A stretch of DNA of 64,000 nucleotides from Luteolibacter flavescens (GCF_025950085.1 NZ_JAPDDS010000020.1:1-64000), one strand, 5' to 3'; numbered from the stretch's first letter, positions 10,249 through 20,682 are shown. Translations and numbers: made by a program. The notes: generated by a model not told the origin, from the sequence alone.

Positions 10249-11289
10249 GTGCTCCTGCTCGCCCTCGAATCTTCCTGCGATGAAACCGCGGTCGCGATCC
10301 TGCGCGGCGAGCCGGGGCAGCCCGCGCAAATCCTCGCGTCGGAGATCGCCTCGCAGATCGAGCTTCACCGGCAATACGGCGGCGTGGTCCCGGAGGTCGC
10401 CTCGCGGAATCACTCGCTGCACCTGAGACCGCTGGTCGAGCAGGCGCTGCAACACGCCGGGGTCTCGATCCGCGACATCGATGCCTTCGCCGCCACCTCG
10501 GGGCCCGGTCTCGCGTCCTCGCTGCTGATCGGTGCGACCGCGGCGAAAGCGATGGCCGCGGCGGCGGGCAAGCCCTTCCTCGCCATCAATCACCTGGAGG
10601 GCCACCTGCTCTCGCCCTTCGTGGAGACCGGAGTGGTGCTGCCGCATCTGGCGCTGATCGTTTCCGGCGGGCACACCCTGCTGTTAGACGTGGCGGGACC
10701 GGGCCGCTACACGAAGCTCGGCGGCACGCGCGACGATGCCGCGGGCGAGGCCTTCGACAAGGTCGCGAAGATGCTCGGCCTGCCCTATCCCGGCGGACCG
10801 GAAATCGAGAAGACTGCGGCGGGCGGCGACAAGCGCGCCTTCGCCTTCCCCCGCTCGATGATGAAGGAGCCGGGCTTCGACTTCTCCTTCTCTGGGCTGA
10901 AGACCGCCGTGCTCTACACGCTCTCCGAGCGGAATCCCGAGACCGGCACGGCCCGGCCGGAGGAGATGGCAGACCTCTGCGCGTCTTTCCAAGAAGCCGT
11001 GATCGACGTGCTCGTCACGAAGACCCTCCGCGCCGCGAGGCACGCCGGGCGCAAGCTCATCGCTCTCTCCGGCGGGGTGAGCCTGAACAAGACCCTGCGC
11101 GCCGCCTTCGAGGACGCCTGCCGGAAGGAGGGCATCACGCTCGCCACCGCCACGCCGGGCCTCTGCACGGACAATGCCGCGATGATCGCCTTCGCCGCGC
11201 TCCTCCGCGCCCACGAGGGCCATGCCTCGCCGCTGGACGCGGATATCGATCCGAATCTGCCGCTGGTCGCCTCCGGGAACGCAAGTTGA
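10249..11289 (+). CDS. tsaD: tRNA N6-adenosine threonylcarbamoyltransferase
   Basis: The 346-aa protein (GTG start) has the ASKHA fold with the metal-binding His115/His119 motif NHLEGH, the GGHT loop, and the C-terminal SGGVSLN and CTDNAAMIA motifs. TsaD transfers threonylcarbamoyl to A37 of ANN-decoding tRNAs together with TsaB and TsaE, which are not in this window. The length matches the family. No clear Shine-Dalgarno is seen, as for several genes here. A HAD phosphatase gene follows 54 bp downstream. Confidence 0.95.
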   Translation: MLLLALESSCDETAVAILRGEPGQPAQILASEIASQIELHRQYGGVVPEVASRNHSLHLRPLVEQALQHAGVSIRDIDAFAATSGPGLASSLLIGATAAKAMAAAAGKPFLAINHLEGHLLSPFVETGVVLPHLALIVSGGHTLLLDVAGPGRYTKLGGTRDDAAGEAFDKVAKMLGLPYPGGPEIEKTAAGGDKRAFAFPRSMMKEPGFDFSFSGLKTAVLYTLSERNPETGTARPEEMADLCASFQEAVIDVLVTKTLRAARHAGRKLIALSGGVSLNKTLRAAFEDACRKEGITLATATPGLCTDNAAMIAFAALLRAHEGHASPLDADIDPNLPLVASGNAS

Positions 11290-11343
11290 GCCAAGATGCT
11301 TGAGGCATCGGGAAATCCGGCTCAAATTAGGCAAAACCAAAGC

Positions 11344-11982
11344 ATGGCCTACCGCACGATCATCTTCGACTTCGACGGCACCTTGGCGGACACGCTGGAA
11401 GAAACGCGCCGGATCTACAACCAGCTCGCCGTGGAATACTCCCTCCGCGAGGTGCAGGCGGAGGAGCTGCCCGAATTGCGGAAGTTTTCCCTGCTCGAAC
11501 TGCTCGACCACCTCGATATCCCGAAGCGCCGCGTGCCAACCCTGCTCTCGCGCGGCACCTCGATGATGCGGTCGGACATCACCCGCCTGGCCCTCATCCC
11601 CGGCATCGGCGAGGTCATCCCCGCCATGCGCGCCCGCGCGAAGTCCTTCGGCGTGCTGACGTCGAATGCGGAGGAAAACGTGGATCTCTTCCTGAAGGCC
11701 CACGGCCTGCGCGATCACTTCGACTTCATCTCGTCCACCTCGCGGCTCACCGGGAAATCCGGACACCTGCGCGCCATCCGGAAGACCTTCTCCCTTCACG
11801 CGGAGGAAATGCTCTACGTGGGCGACGAGATCCGCGACATCAAGGCGTCGAAGAAGGCGGGCATCGCCGTGGCCGCGGTCACGTGGGGCTTCAATTCCGC
11901 GGATTCGCTCGCCGCCGAGTCTCCGGAGCACCTGCTGCACCATCCGGACGAGCTGCTGTCGCTGGTGCCGGAGGAGGCCTGA
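11344..11982 (+). CDS. HAD-superfamily phosphatase (phosphoglycolate phosphatase-like)
   Basis: The start is taken at 11344, where MAYRTIIFDFDGTLADT supplies HAD motif I with Asp9 and Asp11 at the usual N-terminal position. Motif II (TSN), motif III lysine (TGKSGH) and motif IV (YVGDEIRD) follow. A helical cap domain lies between motifs I and II. The 212-aa length fits Gph/PpaX-type subfamily I enzymes. Substrate cannot be assigned; phosphoglycolate or pyrophosphate are typical. It follows tsaD in the same direction. Confidence 0.88.
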   Translation: MAYRTIIFDFDGTLADTLEETRRIYNQLAVEYSLREVQAEELPELRKFSLLELLDHLDIPKRRVPTLLSRGTSMMRSDITRLALIPGIGEVIPAMRARAKSFGVLTSNAEENVDLFLKAHGLRDHFDFISSTSRLTGKSGHLRAIRKTFSLHAEEMLYVGDEIRDIKASKKAGIAVAAVTWGFNSADSLAAESPEHLLHHPDELLSLVPEEA

Positions 11983-12036
11983 GCGCGGCGCATTTCAGGG
12001 TTCGACAATCCGGAGCCGCTTGCCAATCTGCGGCCC

Positions 12037-13302
12037 ATGAACGAGCAACCCGCCGCCCCCGAACCGGAGAAGCACGCAGAGGCACCCGAGGCCGCCGAGT
12101 CCACGTCCGCGCCAAAGGCCGCGACGACTCCCCTGCCAAACTCCGTGCTCGCGCTCGGCTTCGTGGTGATCGCGCTGGTCGGCATCCTCATCGCCATGGC
12201 GATGAAGTCCCGCCCGGCCGGCACCTCGGCGGATGCGGCTGGCGACCCGGCACTCCGCGAGCAAAAGGCCCAGCTCGAAATCCTCCAGTCGAGCATCAAC
12301 CAGGAGCGCGCCAAGCTCGGCCTGACCCCGCTCTATGGCGATACGACCCGGTCCGCGGATGAAGCCGCCGAGCGCATCATCAAGGACACCGCCACCCTGG
12401 TGGACCTGACGAAGGCCGCCAAGGGCCTCATCGCCGACAAGGACGCCGAACTCGACAAGCGGAACCAGGAACTCGCTGACACGGCGAAGCTGCTGGCCTC
12501 CCGCGTCGAGCAAATCAACAAGCTCCAGGCGGACCTGAACCGGGCACTCATCGACGGCTCCGATGCCTCCGGCCTCCGCACCCAGCTCGACGCCGCCAGC
12601 CAGCGCGTGATCGCCCTCACCGACGAGGTCCGCCGCCTGAGCCAGGGCAACGGCGCGCTCGCCCAGATCACCGCGGAGCGCGACCAACTCCTCATCCGCG
12701 TGGCAGAGCTGGAGGCACTGATCTCCCAAGCCTCGCTCTTCGCCGGCTCCGAAAGCGAACTGCTTGAGGACGGCGTGCAGCTCTTCCGCCAGCTCCGCAG
12801 CCTGGAAGACAAGCCGACGTCGGATATCGCGGACGCCTACAGCCAGTTCGGCGCGTTGCTCGGTGCCAATGTGGTGGACAAGATCAGCTTCCCGACTGGC
12901 GCAGCGGACATCGCTCCGGATCTTCAGGAAAAGATCGTCAGCTTCCCCGGCCTGGCCCCGGACAATGCGCTGCTGCTCGTCGTAGGCTATGCGTCCGAGA
13001 CCGGCGACGTGGACAGCAACCGCGCGCTTTCCTCCGACCGCGCCACCGCCGTGGCCCGCGTGCTGAACCAGGTGAAGAAGCCCGGCCAGCGCGTTCAGGC
13101 GGTGTATCTGGGCCAGACCGACCGCTTCGGCGCGAATGCCCCGGAGCTGAACCAGATCAGCGAGGTCTGGCAAATCGTGCCGAAGGCCGACGGCAGTGAA
13201 AGCGGTGGCAGCATTCCTGTCCCTGTCCCCGTACCGGTGCCGCTGCCATCGGATTCATCGCTGCCCGCACCACGTCCGATCCCGCCCGGTCTCGGGCAGT
13301 GA
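12037..13302 (+). CDS. Inner-membrane-anchored coiled-coil protein with OmpA-like C-terminal domain
   Basis: The 421-aa protein has an acidic cytoplasmic tail (1-34), one transmembrane helix (about 35-56), and a long heptad-rich helical segment (about 70-250). The C-terminal region (about 275-385) resembles OmpA/MotB peptidoglycan-binding domains, with a late N..LS..RA..V...L helix (NRALSSDRATAVARVL). It ends in a Pro-Val repeat. One helix plus coiled coil plus OmpA-like domain suggests a cell-wall-linked envelope spacer. No mot, tol or exb genes flank it, and the exact family is not recognised. Confidence 0.7.
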   Translation: MNEQPAAPEPEKHAEAPEAAESTSAPKAATTPLPNSVLALGFVVIALVGILIAMAMKSRPAGTSADAAGDPALREQKAQLEILQSSINQERAKLGLTPLYGDTTRSADEAAERIIKDTATLVDLTKAAKGLIADKDAELDKRNQELADTAKLLASRVEQINKLQADLNRALIDGSDASGLRTQLDAASQRVIALTDEVRRLSQGNGALAQITAERDQLLIRVAELEALISQASLFAGSESELLEDGVQLFRQLRSLEDKPTSDIADAYSQFGALLGANVVDKISFPTGAADIAPDLQEKIVSFPGLAPDNALLLVVGYASETGDVDSNRALSSDRATAVARVLNQVKKPGQRVQAVYLGQTDRFGANAPELNQISEVWQIVPKADGSESGGSIPVPVPVPVPLPSDSSLPAPRPIPPGLGQ

Positions 13303-13323
13303 TCGGCGCAGGCGATTTCACAC

Positions 13324-14475
13324 TCAGGCAGGCACGGGTGCCGAGGCATCGAGGAGCTTCTCGCTCTTCAGCTCGGCCCAGAAATCCGCGGGGATCTTCA
13401 CACCCATCGAGGTCACGTTCTCCTGTGGCTGCGGCACGCTTCGCGCACCCGGGATGGTCGCGGAGACCACGGCGGGAGCGGCGGTGAATTGGAGCGCCGC
13501 GGTGCGGAGATCCACGGCGTGCTTCTTCGCCACGGCCTCCAGCTTGGTGCGCTTCCCGATCTGCTCCGCGGTCGGCTTCCCGCCGTAGTTGAAGCGGTCG
13601 CGTCCGGTGAGGAAGCCGTTGTTCAGCGGCGAGCCGATGACCAGCGAGGCCCCGCGCTCCTCGCATAGCGGGAAGACCTTCTCGATCGCCGCGGTGTGGT
13701 CGATGAGGGTGTAGTTGCAGGCCATGAGGATGACATCCGGATCGCTTTCCTTGAAGGCGCCGAGGATGGGATCGATGTGATTCACACCAAGGCCCCAGGC
13801 CTTGATGATGCCCTCCTCCTTCATCTTGATGAGCTCGGGCATGGCACCCTTCACGGCCTGCTCGAAGTAGGCGGGATAGGTTTCCTTCAGGTCGCCATTG
13901 TCCGGCGCGAGGTCGTGGATGAAGACGATGTCGATGGAAGCGAGACCGAGGCGCTGCAGGCTGTCCTCGACCGAGCGGCGCGTGCCTTCCGCCGTGTAGT
14001 CGTACTTGTATTTGAAGGGCAGCGGATTCGCCCATCCGCCCAGCGCGGACTTCGGTGCATTCGCCGCCGCTTCGAAGACGCGGCCGACCTTCGTCGAAAG
14101 CACGAACTCTTCGCGGGGCTTCTCCGAGAGGAAGTGATTGAAGCGATGCTCGGCCAGGCCGTAGCCGTAGAAGGGCGAGGTGTCATAGTAGCGGATGCCT
14201 GCATTCCAGGCATTCTCCATGATCGCAAAGGACTGCGCGTGCGTGATGCCCAGACCGGAAGATCCACCGATGGGCGCGCTTCCGAGACCGATGCGAAAGG
14301 GAGGACGATAGCGTCCCTTTGCGGTCTTGTCAGACTGGGGAAGAGCCACACCCGACGCCGCGGAAGCTGCTGCCGCGGGTGCCGCATCCTGCGCGACGAG
14401 TCTCTGTGAGGAAGCCGCGACAAGCGCGCCGCTGGCAGTGGCAAAGGTGGCCAGGAAGTCTCTGCGTGTATTCAT
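13324..14475 (-). CDS. Tat-exported aldo/keto reductase
   Basis: The start is placed at 14475, giving MNTRRDFLATFATASGALVAA, a twin-arginine signal (RRDFL). The 383-aa product has the AKR TIM barrel with a tetrad visible as Asp98 and Tyr103 (YYDTSPFYGYG), Lys129 (STKVGR) and His187 (VFIHDLAP). It resembles D-threo-aldose 1-dehydrogenase-like AKRs. Tat export suggests NADP(H) is bound before export, as in other periplasmic oxidoreductases of this phylum. The gene converges on the preceding OmpA-like gene with 21 bp between them. Confidence 0.85.
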   Translation of the reverse strand: MNTRRDFLATFATASGALVAASSQRLVAQDAAPAAAASAASGVALPQSDKTAKGRYRPPFRIGLGSAPIGGSSGLGITHAQSFAIMENAWNAGIRYYDTSPFYGYGLAEHRFNHFLSEKPREEFVLSTKVGRVFEAAANAPKSALGGWANPLPFKYKYDYTAEGTRRSVEDSLQRLGLASIDIVFIHDLAPDNGDLKETYPAYFEQAVKGAMPELIKMKEEGIIKAWGLGVNHIDPILGAFKESDPDVILMACNYTLIDHTAAIEKVFPLCEERGASLVIGSPLNNGFLTGRDRFNYGGKPTAEQIGKRTKLEAVAKKHAVDLRTAALQFTAAPAVVSATIPGARSVPQPQENVTSMGVKIPADFWAELKSEKLLDASAPVPA

Positions 14476-14660
14476 GATGACAATGGTTCGATCGCGTGAA
14501 GCTCCGGCATCAGGGCAAGGCACAGCCCGTCACGGGCTCACATGATCCCTGATTCACCGGAAGAATCGCCCGGCACGTCTCGTCGCGCCAACGGAGATTC
14601 CGACGTTCTCCCCCGTCGGGGAAAACGGCTGCTTTCCCTCATGGGAGCACCACCGCCGAC

Positions 14661-14717
14661 AAAAAATTCCGCCGCAGTCCCTGCCTAACGGAATCCCGTT
14701 GGCAGGCTGCGGCGGAA
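14661..14717 (-). terminator. Strong intrinsic terminator of the first GH127-like gene
   Basis: The outer stem TTCCGCCGCAG/CTGCGGCGGAA (14667-14677 and 14707-14717) is perfect, and inner CTGCC-AACGG arms extend it. On the minus strand the hairpin is followed by six T residues (complement of 14661-14666), 23 bp after the gene's stop. Confidence 0.9.
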
Positions 14718-14739
14718 AGTCGGTGGACGCGCGTGGTTC

Positions 14740-17259
14740 TTACAGCCCGCTCGCCTTCATCCCGGTGAAGGAGGCGGCGTGCTTCTCACCGCGGGTGCAG
14801 TAGCGGCGCACGCCGATCATGCCGGAGCGGAAGCTGTCGTCATTGATCTCGATCTTCGGCTCGTCGAGGTCGCCGGCATAGACGCGGATGACTGGGCCCT
14901 CGGCCTCGATGCGGATTGCGGTCGCTTCGCCGGCCTTCACGGTGAGCGGCACGGTCTTCAGCGGGATCCAGCGGTTGTCGGCCTTGCCGAGCACGAGCTC
15001 GTTCTTCTCCGCGCTGATGCCGGCGTAGTAGCCACGATAGCTGTCCATGCCGGGGAAGGCCTCGCTGGTGCGGAAGAGCAGCCCGGCATCGCCCGCCTCG
15101 CTCACGGTGACCTGCGCATCGTAAACGAAGTCCGCGAAGTCGGTGTAGGGCATCACGGCCTTCGCACCGACCACGCCGCCGCTGCCGGAGTGGGCCTCCG
15201 CCGCGGTGTGGAGCGCACCGTCGCGGATGTACCAGCTACCACCGTAGCTGACCCAGCGATCGAACGTGCCCTTGCTGAAATCCGCGGCATATGACTCGGC
15301 CGGTGCGACGGGCTTGCCGATCACCGGGAAGCTGGTCACGCGCAGCATGCCGGCACCGAAGGGCACCAGACTGATTCTCTCGCGGGGCGAATCGGACGCC
15401 ACCGGGCTCACCGGAGGATCCAGTGCGATCAGGCCACTGTGCGCCATCTTCCACGTCGGCACTTTCTTTGCCCAAGTCATCAGCCGGATAGGGGTACCCC
15501 CCCGTTGAAAAGGAGAGTAAAGGACCGGCCCAGTCTTCACATCGAATGAAGCTTCGACGTTCTCAAGGTCGATATCCAAGGCGTAGTTCCAATCCGACTT
15601 GGGGAGGAGTTCGAAAGACTCGAATCCCGGCACCTTGCCCTTGTCGAAAACCACCTTCTCTTCCTTGATACCCAGAGAGAAGACCAGCGGCCCACGATGC
15701 ACGCTGACGCTGTCATTCAAGCCGCGCTGCAGCTTCACCTTCATCGGCAGCTTCAGCAGCACCTCGTCGCCTTGCTTCCAGGTGCGCTGGATCTTTGCGA
15801 AGGTGCCAGCCTTCGGTGCGGGCTCGGCCGCTCCATTCACCTCGATGGTCGCATCATCGCACCAGCCGGGGATGCGCAGCGAGAGCGGGAAGGCCACTTC
15901 CTTCTCCGTGGTGACGCTGAGACGCACGGTCTCGCCGAAGGGATAGTCGGTCTCCGAATGCAGCTTCACCTGCGTGCCATCGCCAACGGTGGCGGTCACC
16001 TCGGTGGGCGCGTGGGCGATGACCGCGAGCCCCTTGTCCGGTGTGGACGCCCAGGAGTTCTGCACGAATTTCGGCCAGCCCATGTGGAAGTTGTAGCAGC
16101 AGCACTGGAAGCCGGAGATGGGCGAGGGCGTGCTGCCATTCGCGTAGTCCTGGTCGAAGCCCTTGTGCCCGCGCTTCGCGATGACCTGGTTCGGGATGCA
16201 GTAGTAAACATGCTGATGGATGTCCCCCGTCACCGAGCCTGGCAGCGCATTGAAGGCCATGCGCTCGAGGCTGTCCGCCGCGGCAACATCGCCGGTCACG
16301 CGGGTGACGCTGGCGTCGCTCAGCATGCGCTCCACCACCGAGCAGAGCTCGATGCCCTGCGTGGTGGAATTCCCCGCGAGGAATTCGGAGCCCGCATTGA
16401 TGCCCACGGCGGTGCCATGGTCGCGGTCGAGATTCGCCACGCCATGACGGTAGGCATCGCGGTCCGCGGCCTTGCCGGACCGCAGCGAATAGACGGCAGG
16501 CATCTTGATCGCCTGCGGCACGTTCACATTGTGCCGCGGCTGGAAGCTGCGATCCACCTCGACGAACTTGTTCTCCGTGAGGATATCGGTCCACGGGTAC
16601 GCCTGCTTCGCGAGCTTGTCGGAGAGGCCGAGCAGGAACTCATCGCCGGTGCGATTGTAGAGCCAGAAGACGGTCTCGATGTCGTCGCCCGCGCGGGACT
16701 TGCCCCAGTCGCGCAGCGGCCGGGTGTCGAGGCCGGAATTCATGTGAGCATAGTACTTCGTGAGGAAGGGAATGACGCGCTCGTCACCGGTCGCCTCGTG
16801 GAAGTCGCGCAGCAGATGATTCACCACCATGCGCGGCCACCAGTCGTCGTTATTCGCCGGGCCGTAGAAGCCGTCCTCGCGCTGGCTCTTCAGAATGGCG
16901 TCGCACCACTTCGTCGCCTCCTCCTTCAGCTTTGCATCGTCGAGTCCCCAAGCGAGCGGGATGAGGCCCTTGAGATAGTAGGGACCTTTTTCCCAATTCT
17001 CGCCATCGCCGCCTCGCCACGCGCTGTTAGGGCCCGCCGCTTCCAGCAGCTCCGGCGCATGACCGGTGAGGCCGTCGCGCTGGAGCTCGAGCTGGCGCTT
17101 CAGCCATCCGTGCGGCTTCACGCTGCCGAGCGGGAGGGCCTGGAAATGGCCCTTCTCCAGCGGCGAGCGGTTCTCATGGATCGGTGCGCCCTGCTTCGCG
17201 AAGGCAAGCACCCCGATGCCTAACAGCGGCACGAAAGGAAGTATGGTGGATGGTCTCAT
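14740..17259 (-). CDS. Secreted GH127/DUF1680-like glycoside hydrolase with C-terminal LamG-like domain (copy 1)
   Basis: The start at 17259 is chosen because a GGAG Shine-Dalgarno lies about 11 nt upstream and the ATG opens a signal peptide ([21 protein letters not shown]). The 839-aa protein has the DUF1680 (alpha/alpha)6 barrel. It carries the Zn/thiolate residues of beta-L-arabinofuranosidases: Glu304 and Cys306 in GIELCSVVE, and the Cys cluster at 386-388 (CCCYN). A beta-sandwich region follows. A C-terminal jelly-roll of LamG/DUF1080 type (about 655-835) contains [16 protein letters not shown] and may bind carbohydrate. It should act on arabinose-containing glycans outside the cytoplasm. 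A close paralogue lies upstream. Confidence 0.82.
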   Translation of the reverse strand: MRPSTILPFVPLLGIGVLAFAKQGAPIHENRSPLEKGHFQALPLGSVKPHGWLKRQLELQRDGLTGHAPELLEAAGPNSAWRGGDGENWEKGPYYLKGLIPLAWGLDDAKLKEEATKWCDAILKSQREDGFYGPANNDDWWPRMVVNHLLRDFHEATGDERVIPFLTKYYAHMNSGLDTRPLRDWGKSRAGDDIETVFWLYNRTGDEFLLGLSDKLAKQAYPWTDILTENKFVEVDRSFQPRHNVNVPQAIKMPAVYSLRSGKAADRDAYRHGVANLDRDHGTAVGINAGSEFLAGNSTTQGIELCSVVERMLSDASVTRVTGDVAAADSLERMAFNALPGSVTGDIHQHVYYCIPNQVIAKRGHKGFDQDYANGSTPSPISGFQCCCYNFHMGWPKFVQNSWASTPDKGLAVIAHAPTEVTATVGDGTQVKLHSETDYPFGETVRLSVTTEKEVAFPLSLRIPGWCDDATIEVNGAAEPAPKAGTFAKIQRTWKQGDEVLLKLPMKVKLQRGLNDSVSVHRGPLVFSLGIKEEKVVFDKGKVPGFESFELLPKSDWNYALDIDLENVEASFDVKTGPVLYSPFQRGGTPIRLMTWAKKVPTWKMAHSGLIALDPPVSPVASDSPRERISLVPFGAGMLRVTSFPVIGKPVAPAESYAADFSKGTFDRWVSYGGSWYIRDGALHTAAEAHSGSGGVVGAKAVMPYTDFADFVYDAQVTVSEAGDAGLLFRTSEAFPGMDSYRGYYAGISAEKNELVLGKADNRWIPLKTVPLTVKAGEATAIRIEAEGPVIRVYAGDLDEPKIEINDDSFRSGMIGVRRYCTRGEKHAASFTGMKASGL

Positions 17260-17300
17260 CGGCAAATTCTCCGGGAATCGAATACGGCGCGCATCCGATT

Positions 17301-17324
17301 TTCAAACACGTTTTATATTTGGAA
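17301..17324. promoter_or_regulatory. Candidate operator of GH127-like copy 1
   Basis: TTCAAACA (17301-17308), a 7-nt spacer, and TATTTGGAA (17316-17324) form an imperfect palindrome about 42 bp upstream of the start codon. The same motif in near-perfect form precedes the paralogue (19946-19972), with identical spacer length. A shared transcription factor is inferred. Confidence 0.5.
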
Positions 17325-17352
17325 TTATTTCCTCACTCACAACTCGACCCGT

Positions 17353-19902
17353 TCAGAGCTTGCCGGCCTTGATGGCGGAAAAGCTCGCCGGATTCTTCTC
17401 CGGGCGGGCGGCCCAGCGGCGGACGCCGATGACGCCCTCCGTGAAGCTCTTGTCCTCCGTCTCGATCAGCGGCTTCTCCATGTCATCCACGAAGACGCGG
17501 ATCACCGGCCCCTTTGCCTCGACGCGGAGGGTGTGGGTGGAGTCCGGCTGGATGTCGATGGGAGCGCTCTTCAGCTCCATCCAGCGGTTGTCCGCCTTCC
17601 CGAGCACCACCTGTTTTTTCTCCGCGCTGATGCCCGCGTAGTAGCCGCGATACGTGTCCGCACCCATCGCGGCGTCGCTGACGCGGAAGATCACCCCGGC
17701 GTCGCCGGAGTCATTCACGCGCACCTTCGCATCATAGACGAGATCGCTGAAGGAAGCCGACGGCACCACCGCCTTTGGCCCGGTGAGGCCGTAGCCGAAC
17801 GACATCGCATTCGAGGCCGTGTGCAGCGCTCCATCGCGCACATACCATCCGCCACCATAGATCATCCATCCATCGGAGTGGCCGTCCGCGAAATCATCGG
17901 CGAAGCTCTCCCGCGCCGGAGAAGGACTGCCGATCACCGGAAAGCTGGTGATGCGCAGCATGCCGGCACCGTAGGGCACCAGCGTGACCTGCTCCACCGC
18001 GGCATCGGACGCCACCGGCGAGACCGGCGGGTCCATCGCCGCCATGCCACCCGGCGCCAGCTTCCATGAGGCGATCTTCTTCGCCGGGACCTGCAGCGTC
18101 ACCGGCGTGCTCGCCCGGTCAAAGGGATGCTCCGTCGCCTTTGCCACGCGGACCTTGAAGGACGAGGCTGGGTCCTTCTCGTCGAGCACGAGGCCGTAGT
18201 TCCAGTCCGACTCCGGATGCAGCTCATACGAGTCGAAGCCCTTCTTCTCCCACGCCACCACGTTCGCGTCAGGCTTCTCCCTTTTCGTCAGGCTCTCCCG
18301 GCGCTCCATCACCGGCAGCGCATAGACGAGGGGGCCGCGGGTCACGGAGACGGAGCCATTCACGCCCTTGTGAACCTTCACCTCCATGGGCAGCTTCAGC
18401 TCGATTTCGTCGCCGTTTTGCCACGTCCTCTCGATCTTCGCGAAGGAGGCGGCCTTTGCCTCGGGACCTGCGGTGCCATTGATGGTGATGGCGGCATCAT
18501 CGCACCAGCCGGGGATGCGCAGCGACAGCGGGAAGGAGGTGGCCTTGTCCGTCGTCACGCGGATGCGCACGCTTTCTTCAAAGGGGTAAGTCGTCTCCGT
18601 GGTGAGCGTCACCTTGCCGCCGTCACCCACGGTGGCGGTCGTGGAGACCGGCGCGATCACCAGCATGGCGAGGCCCTTGTCCGGCGTGGCGGCCCAGGAG
18701 TTTTGCACCAGCTTCGGCCAGCCCATGTGGAAATTATAGCAGCAACAGGGGAAGCCCGAGACCGGCGATGGCGTGCAGCTCGTGCCGTAGTCCTGATTGA
18801 ATCCGCGTCCGCCGAACTTCGCCGCCACGTGGTTCGGGATCGTGTAATAGACCTGCTGGCGGATCTCCGGGGAAAGCGATCCCGGCAGCGCATTGAAGGC
18901 CATGCGCTCGAGGCTGTCCCCCGCCTGCGGATCACCGAGGCTGCGGATCACGCTCGCGTCGCTGAGCATGCGCTCCACCACCGAGCAGAGCTCGATGCCC
19001 TGCGTGGTGGACGGCCCGGCCAGGAACTCGCTCCCGGAATTGATCCCCACGGCGAGCCCGTGGTCCCGCATCAGGTTTGCCACGCCCTTCGCATACGCAT
19101 CGCGGTCGGCCTCGCTGCCGGAACGCAGCGAATACACCGCCGGCATCTTCAGGGCCTGCGGCACGTTCACGCCGTGCTTCGGATGATGATCGTCGCCGAA
19201 TTCCAGGAAGCGGTTGTTCGTGAAAATGTCGGTCCACGGGTAGGCCTGCTTTGCCAGCAGGTCGGCCAGCTTCAGCAGCGACTCGTCACCCGTCTGCCCA
19301 TGGAGCCAGAAGATCGTCTCGATCTCGTCGCCCGCCCGCGCCTTGCCCCACTCCTGAAGCGGACGCGCTCCCAGGTGCGAACTCATATGGGCATAGTACT
19401 TCGTGAGGAATGGGATCACGCGCTCGTCGCCGGTCGCCTCGTGGAAATCGCGCAGCAGGTGATTCACCACCATGCGCGGCCACCAGTCGTCATTGTTCGC
19501 CGGGCCGTAGAAGCCGTCCTCGCGCTGACCTTTCAAAATCGCGTCGCACCACTTCGTCGCCTCCTCCTTCAGCTTCGCGTCATCGAGCCCCCACGCGAGC
19601 GGGATGAGGCCCTTGAGATAGTAGGGACCCTTTTCCCAATTCTCGCCATCGCCGCCGCGCCACGCGCTGTTGGAGCGTGCCGCATCGAGCAACTCCGGCG
19701 CATGCCCGGTGAGGCCGTCGCGCTGGAGCTCGAGCTGGTGCTTCAGCCACCCCTGCGGCTTCACGCTGCCGAGCGGCAGCGCCGTGAAATGGCCGGCCTC
19801 CAGCGGCGCACTCCCCGCCCCCGGCTTAATCCCCGTATCCGCAAGTGCAACAAGGCCGAGCACCCCCAAGGGCGCGGCAGCAAAAAAGATGGCATTTCTC
19901 AT
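17353..19902 (-). CDS. Secreted GH127/DUF1680-like glycoside hydrolase with C-terminal LamG-like domain (copy 2)
   Basis: The start is set at 19902, where [21 protein letters not shown] is a signal peptide. The longer frame begins inside the operator region. The 849-aa protein repeats the architecture of copy 1: helical barrel, [11 protein letters not shown] motif, [10 protein letters not shown] cysteine cluster, beta-sandwich and LamG-like tail. Residues from PLGSVKP to KYYAHM differ at only about seven positions from copy 1, while the rest is roughly two-thirds identical or less. The pair probably arose by tandem duplication and may split related substrates. 93 bp separate the two genes. 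Confidence 0.82.
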   Translation of the reverse strand: MRNAIFFAAAPLGVLGLVALADTGIKPGAGSAPLEAGHFTALPLGSVKPQGWLKHQLELQRDGLTGHAPELLDAARSNSAWRGGDGENWEKGPYYLKGLIPLAWGLDDAKLKEEATKWCDAILKGQREDGFYGPANNDDWWPRMVVNHLLRDFHEATGDERVIPFLTKYYAHMSSHLGARPLQEWGKARAGDEIETIFWLHGQTGDESLLKLADLLAKQAYPWTDIFTNNRFLEFGDDHHPKHGVNVPQALKMPAVYSLRSGSEADRDAYAKGVANLMRDHGLAVGINSGSEFLAGPSTTQGIELCSVVERMLSDASVIRSLGDPQAGDSLERMAFNALPGSLSPEIRQQVYYTIPNHVAAKFGGRGFNQDYGTSCTPSPVSGFPCCCYNFHMGWPKLVQNSWAATPDKGLAMLVIAPVSTTATVGDGGKVTLTTETTYPFEESVRIRVTTDKATSFPLSLRIPGWCDDAAITINGTAGPEAKAASFAKIERTWQNGDEIELKLPMEVKVHKGVNGSVSVTRGPLVYALPVMERRESLTKREKPDANVVAWEKKGFDSYELHPESDWNYGLVLDEKDPASSFKVRVAKATEHPFDRASTPVTLQVPAKKIASWKLAPGGMAAMDPPVSPVASDAAVEQVTLVPYGAGMLRITSFPVIGSPSPARESFADDFADGHSDGWMIYGGGWYVRDGALHTASNAMSFGYGLTGPKAVVPSASFSDLVYDAKVRVNDSGDAGVIFRVSDAAMGADTYRGYYAGISAEKKQVVLGKADNRWMELKSAPIDIQPDSTHTLRVEAKGPVIRVFVDDMEKPLIETEDKSFTEGVIGVRRWAARPEKNPASFSAIKAGKL

Positions 19903-19945
19903 GAACGGTCGCGTTTTACGGATGCAACCTGATGTTTCACTCAGT

Positions 19946-19972
19946 GAATTCAAACACGTTTCATGTTTGAAT
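19946..19972. promoter_or_regulatory. Perfect palindromic operator of GH127-like copy 2
   Basis: AATTCAAACA (19946-19955), spacer CGTTTCA, and TGTTTGAATT (19963-19972) form a perfect 10-bp inverted repeat, 44 bp upstream of the chosen start codon. It matches the site before copy 1, which points to co-regulation, for example by a LacI- or GntR-type regulator that is not in the window. Confidence 0.6.
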
Positions 19973-20244
19973 TTTTTCATCCAAACTGACCTGTAAGACT
20001 AAACCCGATCGAGCCGCCGATCACGCACACAGTGCCCGGGTGACCGCAGAAGCTCCGTCCTCCACGCATTCGATTCGATACCGGAACGTAATCCGCTCGT
20101 TATCGTCGCCCGCCATTCCAAGCGTTTCACGATTCGGTTTCCCCTGTTTCGAAGCCAGTTGAATCTCGGATGCGCAATCTGCCGGGACCATTGACATCTG
20201 GGGAGAACCCGCGAAAACAATGGAGATATCACGACGCCCCGCCA
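19973..20244. other. Intergenic stretch with lower GC and no confident gene
   Basis: Between the GH127-like operator and the small membrane protein gene lies a lower-GC stretch. A minus-strand frame (20021-20200, 59 codons) reads plausibly but has no recognisable family, start signal or strong codon bias. It may be a decayed gene remnant. Nothing else is visible. Confidence 0.4.
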
Positions 20245-20583
20245 ATGATAGGAAATGCATTCCGCTGGATTCTCCACTGGCTTCGGCAAGGGCTCAAGCT
20301 GTGGTTCTTTGCGACCGTAGCGTCCATTTGTCTTGTCCCCCTTTTCCTCCCCCTGGAGATCATGAATAGATGGGCCGTTGACTCGGACGAGCTCCATTTG
20401 CTGGCGAAGCTTGGGATTGCGGCAGGCCACATCGCCTGCTTCGCGGTCGGCGTCGCAGTGTTCACTGCCGTCTTGGCGAGCCAACTGAAGGATCACCCTC
20501 TTCGCCCTTTCGTCTCACGCCGCATGACCCGGGATGGTCGCAATGGCGCGCCCCAAGCTCGGAAAAGCAGCCCCTCCACGTGA
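20245..20583 (+). CDS. Small two-helix membrane protein, unknown
   Basis: The start at 20245 gives a 112-aa product whose core has two hydrophobic helices (about residues 18-37 and 54-78) joined by a polar loop, with a basic Arg-rich tail. An upstream in-frame ATG at 20170 is possible but adds a low-complexity polar stretch. No family is recognised. GC is lower than in the flanking genes, and no partner is evident. Moderate confidence only, because no Shine-Dalgarno is seen. Confidence 0.45.
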   Translation: MIGNAFRWILHWLRQGLKLWFFATVASICLVPLFLPLEIMNRWAVDSDELHLLAKLGIAAGHIACFAVGVAVFTAVLASQLKDHPLRPFVSRRMTRDGRNGAPQARKSSPST

Positions 20584-20682
20584 GCAGGGCATTTAGCTTG
20601 CCAGCCTCCGGAGGCCTCTTCCCCCGCATCACGACCTGATTTTCCCTTGCCCCGCGCGGGCCGGTGGCCGCTACTCGCGCTC

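Noticed and set aside
20021-20200. A 59-codon minus-strand frame between the GH127-like gene and the small membrane protein gene
   Set aside because: It reads somewhat like protein, but without homology, a start signal or codon bias it cannot be called a gene.
20191-20213. TTGACA box as promoter of the small membrane protein gene
   Set aside because: No acceptable -10 element lies at 16-18 bp spacing.
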